Positions 6,517 to 13,600 of a stretch of 23,125 nucleotides of DNA are shown here, piece after piece. Position numbers and translations under genes: made by a program. Source of the stretch: Patescibacteria group bacterium (GTDB lineage Bacteria; Patescibacteriota; Gracilibacteria; UBA1369; PNNO01); assembly GCA_018821175.1 (NCBI GenBank), contig JAHJMX010000087.1, positions 1 through 23,125 on the forward strand. Direction: 5' to 3'. How positions within the stretch are numbered: the stretch's first letter is position 1; the number at the start of each line of letters is the position of its first letter. The notes under the pieces were generated by a model that worked only from the letters and a program-made list of their open reading frames with translations, made no database searches and had not been told where the DNA came from.

Positions 6517-9500
6517 TTAGTAAGTTTTCTGAGAAATGCTTACAAGTTCTCCAAGTACTGGAGGAGTGTTTAAATAAATTCTATTATCGAATCTAATTAC
6601 AACTGCTCCGGCATCAACTGTTGGATCACCAGCATATGTTCTGTATTTGAACAGGTGCTCGATATCTCCGTAAATTGATCCATAATGTACATATTGCTTG
6701 CTATTGTATCCTTCTTTTGCAGTTTTATCACATTTTGCAAATGTTGATGGTAATTCTTCACAAAGCATTCCACTTCCAGAATTTTTCCCTTCTTGAACGA
6801 AGAATGCTCCAGAAGTTTCAGTTACATTATCTCCAATAATAATACTTCCATTGATAACGATGATTGAAATTGACGCAATATTTCTTGGGTCAGCAATCGC
6901 ATTTTCAGCATCTTTGTAAATGATGTTGTTTTTAATAATTACATCATGATCTTCAACTATAAATGTTTTTGCACCTTTAGTGAATTCAACATTGCTACCA
7001 TTTCCGAAAACTAAGTCTCCATCATTTTTGTAATAAACTCCATTTCTTGATTCTGGTAACATTGACTCACTTCCAACTATTGGGATGCCAGCCATATTAC
7101 TTTCATATCTCGAAATACGTTCCTTGTTTGTATTTATATTTTGAACGATAGCGGCTTGAGTAAGATCTGCAGAAGTTTCTAAATTAATTTCACAAATCAA
7201 ACTTGATAGATTATCAACTCCTTCATAACCAGGAGCACCACTTTCTTTACAAATTCGATCAGTAAAGACAGGGATTGCGCTAGTGTCTTCTCCACCAGTT
7301 GAAACGATTGCGTTTGGAGTTGGATTGTTTACTACAACTACTGGTACATCTACGTTATTAATATCTGCACATGAAAGTGTATCAACTCCATAATCAAATG
7401 GATTTTCTAAGATTACATCTCCACCTGCGCGGATAATAATATATGGACAAGGGATTGTAAGCTCAGCGTTATCATCTCCACTATCTGTATCGTCTTCGAA
7501 TCTTGCTGTGTTTGGATAAACCTCACCACAAATTCCAGATGTATTAAGTGGACTGTTTGGATCTGTACAACTTTCTGGATTTACTTCAGATTGAATATCT
7601 CCATGATATGTAACTCTAATTTCTTGTCTGTCAGGGACATTTCGAACTGTAATTCCATTTACATCTCCGATATTTCCATAATAACAAACAGTTTCATTCA
7701 TCATTTCATCAAAGTTATCAGTATCTCCATATTCATCAATGTAATAATCACAAGTTTGGATTTCATTTTCATCCAAAGTTACAATCATTGATCCATCTAT
7801 GTAGTAAATTCGACCACTTTCTTCACCGTAAGATCCGTTTGCACTTCCAAGGTATCCTTGTATATATCCATCGCGTCCTATTGTGTCTGTTATCTCAACA
7901 TCTTGAACTCCAGGATTGTAATGTGTGTATTTGATTTCATACTCAACATAATCATCGCTGAAGTTAGCGATAGCACTTTGTGAGAAATATGAAGCTCCAT
8001 AATTTCTAACATTTTTGTCAAAATTTGGTGGATTAACTTCATAAACAAGTTGGTCGATACAATCATCTTCCCAGTCTTCGATCCAGATTTTTACCCAGTC
8101 AGCTTCTTCTGTGACATCGCTTTCTAATATGAAACAGTCGTTTTCGATTCTTGTAATATACCCATCTTTTCCATCGCTAGTTTCGTATTCCAAACGGTTT
8201 ACATAATCCCAGTCTGTATCGAAACAAATCTCTTCATCATAACCTCTTTCGAAGCTTGGCTTATCAAGTTCGAAGTAGTTACAAACTTCATCTTCACTAT
8301 TAAGTTCATCGACACAGTTATTATTAGGATCATTAATATTAATAGCTTCAGCTTTTAAAATATCTCCAGCATTAAAGTTATATCCATAATCGTTCAAATC
8401 AATTTCACTATCGGAAGTTGTTTCTACTAAAACTTGTCTTCCATCTCTTTCAACTGTCCACTGCACATCATAACTCATTCCATTTGGATCAGTTTGAACT
8501 GTAGCACTATAAGTTGGGTCGTTATCGAAAGTGTTTTGATTTATTGAAAGATCACGACACACTCCTTCGTCTTCATTTAACGTAAATCTATCATTACAAT
8601 TAGTTGGATCTGAAACTACTTCAATACTCATAGTTCCATTTTCACGTGGGATTACACTAATAGTATAACTACTTAATGCAAGCACACAATTTCCAGAAGT
8701 GGGTACCCAATTATCGCCACGCCACTCAATATCACCAGAATAACAATATTTAATTATTGCAGGACTTCCATCATCTTCTGTATAAATATTTCCATCAGTA
8801 TCTAATAACGTTTCAATATTGATATCAATTTCTTCATTTAAAGCAAGATCGCGTGAAAAATTTCTCCCAGGATCTGTTTCTAATTCGGCACATGTTTTAT
8901 CTGTGTCTGGTGTAGATTTAACCTGGAAAGCATCACGACAATTTGGATCTTGATTACCATTTTCATCAAGAGCTGTGACAGTAATAGTTTCAGTTAATTC
9001 CGCTCTTGGGATTCCATTTAATGCAACTGAAAAGTTTTGTTGTGATCCATCATAACTATTTCGCAAAATCCATCCGCTTGTATTGTTGTTGAACGTTACT
9101 TCTGAATTAGAGTAAGAAGATGTATAAATATATCCACTTACTGATCCTGGATCAGCATCAACATTGATTTGTAATTCTTCATCGTCAAACCCTGCTCCAT
9201 CAGTTGTGATTGTTGGATAAGGTGATGAACCACGTCCATCATTTGCCCCTGATGGGCGAGTGATTTGTAAGTCACGGCAAACTCCAGGTTGGTCTTCTAC
9301 TGGGGTTGCAGTGAATTGTACAAATACAAGTACATAATGTAGTTCTGAAGAAGCAAATTTCCCAGATGGGTTATCCCCATGACTTCTCATTGAAAGGCCT
9401 TCATGTGTAATGCTTTGAAGATATGAATCAGGTAGGTTAAAGTTATCATCTTCTCTGTAAACGTATAAATCTGTTGGTTCTAATGAAAATGCTTCACTAC

Positions 9501-10077
9501 CATTTAGTTGCACATTAGACCATACATTTCTTGGTTTTGTATTACTTGAAGATATTGTAAATGTTGGAGTGTAACTTGTTTGTGGGACTGCACTTGACCA
9601 TCCAGAAAGTTTGATTGATGTGTTTTCAGCAGCCCAAAGATCAGCTTCTCCATTATTGTGCATGTATCCCCAGAATCCAACTTTAACATTTTTATCTGGA
9701 TAATTATCAAAATTGATTGTATGACTTGTTCCATTATTAAAATTATAATTTGACCATGAATCCCAAGGCGTTGGGTTAGGCACCCCAGCAGAAGTCAAAT
9801 CTGTTTGAATGTACATAAATTGTCTTTCATCGTATTTTCTTGTGCCTTTTTTTGCATCACTGTATCCATTAAAAGTTGCAAAATCGATACCATATGGATA
9901 TTGGGTATGTGTATACCCATTATTGTGCCAAGTGACACAGTTTTGTCCATAACAATCGCCTGATGTACTTACACTAGATCCAAAGTTTGCCGATGCACTT
10001 GTCATCGTTAACGATAAGATAATCATACTTACAATCACGTATAATTTCTTATTCATTTGGAATATTTTGGTTTTCAT
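6517..10077 (-). CDS. Large secreted modular cell-surface protein (CPR type) with C-terminal beta-solenoid-like domain
   Basis: This 1186-residue exported protein has a Sec signal peptide: hydrophobic core at about 12-27 and likely cleavage after ASA at 28-30. If translation starts at Met8 (10056) the leader is more standard. Residues about 45-260 form an acidic, aromatic, beta-rich domain (KVGFWGYMHNNG, AENTSIKLSGW) that resembles a domain I associate with CPR surface proteins. Residues about 266-680 hold four modules, each opening with a Cys motif (VCRDLQI, TCAELET, VCRDLSI, VCNYFEL) and closing with an NC-D or DC-D motif (NCRDAF, NCNDRF, NCVDEL, DCIDQL). Residues about 700-880 resemble DUF11 (YEIKYTHYNPG, EITDTIGRDG). 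From about 1015 the sequence looks like a beta-solenoid with a C-terminal cap (IVEDHDVIIKNNIIY, AVVIRFDNRIYLNTPP). There is no LPXTG or C-terminal TM segment. It is the last gene of the surface operon. Role (S-layer-like, adhesin or polymer binding) is unknown. Confidence 0.85.
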   Translation of the reverse strand: MKTKIFQMNKKLYVIVSMIILSLTMTSASANFGSSVSTSGDCYGQNCVTWHNNGYTHTQYPYGIDFATFNGYSDAKKGTRKYDERQFMYIQTDLTSAGVPNPTPWDSWSNYNFNNGTSHTINFDNYPDKNVKVGFWGYMHNNGEADLWAAENTSIKLSGWSSAVPQTSYTPTFTISSSNTKPRNVWSNVQLNGSEAFSLEPTDLYVYREDDNFNLPDSYLQSITHEGLSMRSHGDNPSGKFASSELHYVLVFVQFTATPVEDQPGVCRDLQITRPSGANDGRGSSPYPTITTDGAGFDDEELQINVDADPGSVSGYIYTSSYSNSEVTFNNNTSGWILRNSYDGSQQNFSVALNGIPRAELTETITVTALDENGNQDPNCRDAFQVKSTPDTDKTCAELETDPGRNFSRDLALNEEIDINIETLLDTDGNIYTEDDGSPAIIKYCYSGDIEWRGDNWVPTSGNCVLALSSYTISVIPRENGTMSIEVVSDPTNCNDRFTLNEDEGVCRDLSINQNTFDNDPTYSATVQTDPNGMSYDVQWTVERDGRQVLVETTSDSEIDLNDYGYNFNAGDILKAEAININDPNNNCVDELNSEDEVCNYFELDKPSFERGYDEEICFDTDWDYVNRLEYETSDGKDGYITRIENDCFILESDVTEEADWVKIWIEDWEDDCIDQLVYEVNPPNFDKNVRNYGASYFSQSAIANFSDDYVEYEIKYTHYNPGVQDVEITDTIGRDGYIQGYLGSANGSYGEESGRIYYIDGSMIVTLDENEIQTCDYYIDEYGDTDNFDEMMNETVCYYGNIGDVNGITVRNVPDRQEIRVTYHGDIQSEVNPESCTDPNSPLNTSGICGEVYPNTARFEDDTDSGDDNAELTIPCPYIIIRAGGDVILENPFDYGVDTLSCADINNVDVPVVVVNNPTPNAIVSTGGEDTSAIPVFTDRICKESGAPGYEGVDNLSSLICEINLETSADLTQAAIVQNINTNKERISRYESNMAGIPIVGSESMLPESRNGVYYKNDGDLVFGNGSNVEFTKGAKTFIVEDHDVIIKNNIIYKDAENAIADPRNIASISIIVINGSIIIGDNVTETSGAFFVQEGKNSGSGMLCEELPSTFAKCDKTAKEGYNSKQYVHYGSIYGDIEHLFKYRTYAGDPTVDAGAVVIRFDNRIYLNTPPVLGELVSISQKTY

Positions 10078-10109
10078 TTTTTTGTTTTATTATTGAATAT
10101 TTTTATTAT

Positions 10110-10640
10110 TTAAAATGATTTCTCATCTGAAATCTTGTTTTCTGAGCGATCTGGCGTAATCCCGATTTCGATTGTTTTTTCCTCAAGATTTATTTGCATT
10201 AACTCTTGGTTAACATTAATTAATGAACTCTTCTCTTTATCAATATTAATTTTTGCTTCACCAATTTCGGCTGTTCCTTTGAATTTTAATTTAGCAATAA
10301 TTTCATTTTTTGAATTCAAATATTCTTTTGATAGATCAAAGATTATAGTATTTTCAATCTCTCTATTTGTGACTCCGTTTGATGGTAAAATTTCTTCAAG
10401 TTCTAGGATTTCAGTATCATAAGAAACTGTTAATTCCCCAGATTCTGCATCTTTTCTGTTAATCAATTTAATTTGAATTTCTGGATGATCAACTGTGAAG
10501 TATGAGCTTTGATCACTTTCAATTTTGAAAGTTGGATTAAGGTTTTGTAGGTAGTACCATCCACCAGCAAGAATTGCTAGCATTATGATTATTACTACAA
10601 CAAATACATTCTTTGTATTGTTTTTAGATTGTTCATTCAT
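10110..10640 (-). CDS. Membrane-anchored protein with cohesin-like beta domain
   Basis: This 176-residue protein has a short polar N-terminus, one TM helix (about residues 13-33, VFVVVIIIMLAILAGG) and an outside domain of about 46-165. That domain follows the pattern of cohesin-fold domains: an opening strand pair with FTVDHPEIQIKLINR, then GELTVSYDTEILELEEI, a central strand with IIFDLSKEY, then IAKLKFKGTAEIGEAKINID. The tail is charged and probably disordered. Cohesin domains bind dockerins in cellulosomes but also occur singly on bacterial and archaeal surfaces; no dockerin repeat is visible in the window. The gene lies 32 bases from each neighbour, so it is almost certainly co-transcribed with both large genes, and it may anchor one of them to the membrane. 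The fold is a pattern-based call without alignment. Confidence 0.7.
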   Translation of the reverse strand: MNEQSKNNTKNVFVVVIIIMLAILAGGWYYLQNLNPTFKIESDQSSYFTVDHPEIQIKLINRKDAESGELTVSYDTEILELEEILPSNGVTNREIENTIIFDLSKEYLNSKNEIIAKLKFKGTAEIGEAKINIDKEKSSLINVNQELMQINLEEKTIEIGITPDRSENKISDEKSF

Positions 10641-10672
10641 TTTTTAGTATGTTATTTATTTAAATTAATAAT

Positions 10673-13600
10673 TTAGAATGTTGAATTACCGCTTTCTCCA
10701 GTGTCAGTTTTTGGAGAAGTGGAATTTTCACCTGGTTCATTTTTTGGTTTTTCTGTATTTCGATCTGGGACATCATTTTTCTTTCTTCTATGATCTCTGC
10801 TTATTTCCCCCTGTCCCTTAACCCCTACAGCAACAGTCATATTAGAATCAGTTTTTCCAGATTCTGAATCTACTGATACTCCCTTCTCGTTTGAAGCAGA
10901 GACCCAGCCAGCTTCTGCTGTGTATTTTTTATCCAGTTTAACGCTGATAGTTTGTCTTGATGCTACAGTTCCATTAGCACATTTTCTGTAAGCCCCAGAA
11001 TATACTTCAGTGTTAATTGTGAAGATGAACTCTTTATCTTTTTCTTTATGACTATAAGTTTTTTCACCAGCAAGCTGAGCTTTTCTAATACCTTTAACTA
11101 TGTCTTTAAAGATTTTGTAACTTTCCGCTTTCTCTTGAATAATTTTTTCTAATTCTCCAGGTTTCCCTGTTTTACCTGTTTCGTAAATTTTTATTAAATC
11201 TTCATATACTTTTCTTCCTAATACTTCAACCATTGGAGATGCTTTCCCTGCTTTTGAATCGATCGAAATAACGCTTAAAGCAAGTTCGGAATATAGGAAA
11301 CTCTTTTCTCTTGTTTCCAAATTCCCTCCAGCAACCTCAATCGGAGACAACATTGATAATATTAATTTAGCAGCTTCGCTTTCTAAATTTTCTTCACCAT
11401 TTCCTTGTTGAGTGATTTTTAGTTTCATTGGGTTGACCAGCCTCAAAACGTTTTCAAAGTTTTCAGGATTTTTAATTGCATATGTTGATGGCATATATTC
11501 TTTTTGTTGTCCTCCTATATTTTTCAATGTCCAAGTTGCATATTTAGTTCCTTCGGGCATTAGAAAGCCAGAACCATTTTCTGGCGCACTCCATTTTCTA
11601 TATGATTCAATTGTTTGTGGCATTGTATTTCGAATAATGAAGCTTATGATGCGACTTATTTTTTCTTTTGGATATAATTTATCAACCTCATTTTTATATG
11701 AGTCAGATCTCCTCAATCTCGATAAAAATTTATCGATATGTTTTGTTAAATAATTTCTAAATAATCTATTTCTTCTTTTTAAAGCAATATCAAGTGTTCT
11801 AGCACTTCTTATAGCTTCTTTAGAGTTTGATTTCCCGTCTCTGTATTTATCTAATTCTTCGAATGCTTTATGTAGCATAATTGAGTAAAGCAAATTTAAC
11901 TCTTGCTCACTGAACTCAGGATTTGCTCTTTGCCATTCTTTCATCATTTTTGCTTTTTCGCCGTCCTCAGTTATTGGATTTGAAGTTGAAATGTGTTTCA
12001 AGAAATTGTTTTTATTTACACTTTTCTTAAACCAAGATTCTGCAAATTCTCCAATTTCTTTATGATGTTTAATTTCTGGCGCTGAGTTAATTCCTACTGC
12101 GCTCTTCATTCTGTTTGTTAATTCTTGAGCTTCTTTCAAATCAAATTCAAATGTAAGATTTTTGAAAGTTTCAAACTTCATTTCTTTAGCAAGTTGTTGC
12201 TGTTCTTTTGTAAGTTCAATAGTCGATGTTTTTCCATTAATATCAGTTGCTATAACAGCTGTAGGGTTTTGCCTATCGTTGAATTCTTTTAGAGTTATAA
12301 CATTTGTATCGTAACCATGACTTCTCATTTCACCCTTTACGATTGTATATTTTTCACCTGGTCTCTTAGATATATAAGAAGGTGAATCTTCTTCAATTTC
12401 TGCACTCGATCTATCGTGATTAGCCTTGAATGTTATAATTGATAAATTCATTGCTCCACGTTTCTTGAAAGGGAAATTGTATGTTTCACGTGTAATAAAC
12501 AATTTTTTTGCTGCACTTGCACTTAACAAAATGCGGTTATTTTCTTTGTCTATAATGAGTCCTTTGTTCTTCAACGCTGGATCCATCAACATTTTCAAAG
12601 TTGTATCTTCAGTTTGTAATGGAGTAAGTGCAATCAAATTGCCTTCCTTCGGGTTTTTAGGATTTACTGGAACAAGTTCAGAATGTAATCCAACATTAGT
12701 GAAAGTACGTTGAAGTGCTTGGAAAGTACTCTTTATACCAATTACTGCCTCTTTTTCATCAGTTTTTTGTCCAATAGTTTCAGTGGCACTTATATTTGCT
12801 CGGCCATGTTCTGGTGAGAAATAAAGAGATCCACTTTCTCCAGACATTTCCATTTTGGCAAATGTATAATTATTAATGTTGTTTTTAGCAAGTTCTTTTG
12901 CGATTGCTTCATCCATCAAAGTACTTTGATTTTTATAATTGAATTTTGGATGAACTTTTCTTATTACATATGTTTTTTCTGTACCAGGAATTCTAAATGT
13001 AATTAATGCTCCAACTCCGAATGGGATTGGATTCAATCCAGGAGTTTTCCCAACATATCCCATTAATTTAAAATTTTTGAAGAATGGAATTTGGCGGTTC
13101 TCTTCCGCTGCATTTCTCCATTCATCTCTTGCCATTGTATATATTTGTACGATGGCTTCATTACTTAATTTATGTTTGCTGCTTATATATCTAGCATATT
13201 GCCCAAAAGTAGGATGTTCCAAAATAGCTTTTGCAGCCTCATCAGTTCCGCCATTTTTCAAACTAGATTCAATTTTATCTATTTTTCTCAATGCATCAGC
13301 TTTTTCTTTCACTTGGATTTTATCTTTTTCTTCATTCCATTTTTGTCCAGCGCTTACATGTACATTGAAAGAGAGGTTTGCAGGATTTGGAGTTAAGAAA
13401 ACTGTTGATCCAACACCAACTTCTTGTTCATAATTATTTCCTGTCCATTGGACTGGTCTTTGATATGCAATTTCTCCTCCAGCAGCTACACCACCTGTTG
13501 TAGGTGATACCCATGCTCGAAGAACAAAGTTTTTATTAAGTTTATTTTGGTATAAAATCCCACTACCAATACCAAGTTTTCCCCCAGCAACTCCAATTCC

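Noticed and set aside
6517..10077. Dockerin repeats in the secreted protein as partner for the cohesin-like domain
   Set aside because: Asp/Asn-rich turns such as DENGNQDPN occur, but not the paired 22-residue Ca-binding repeats of a dockerin.
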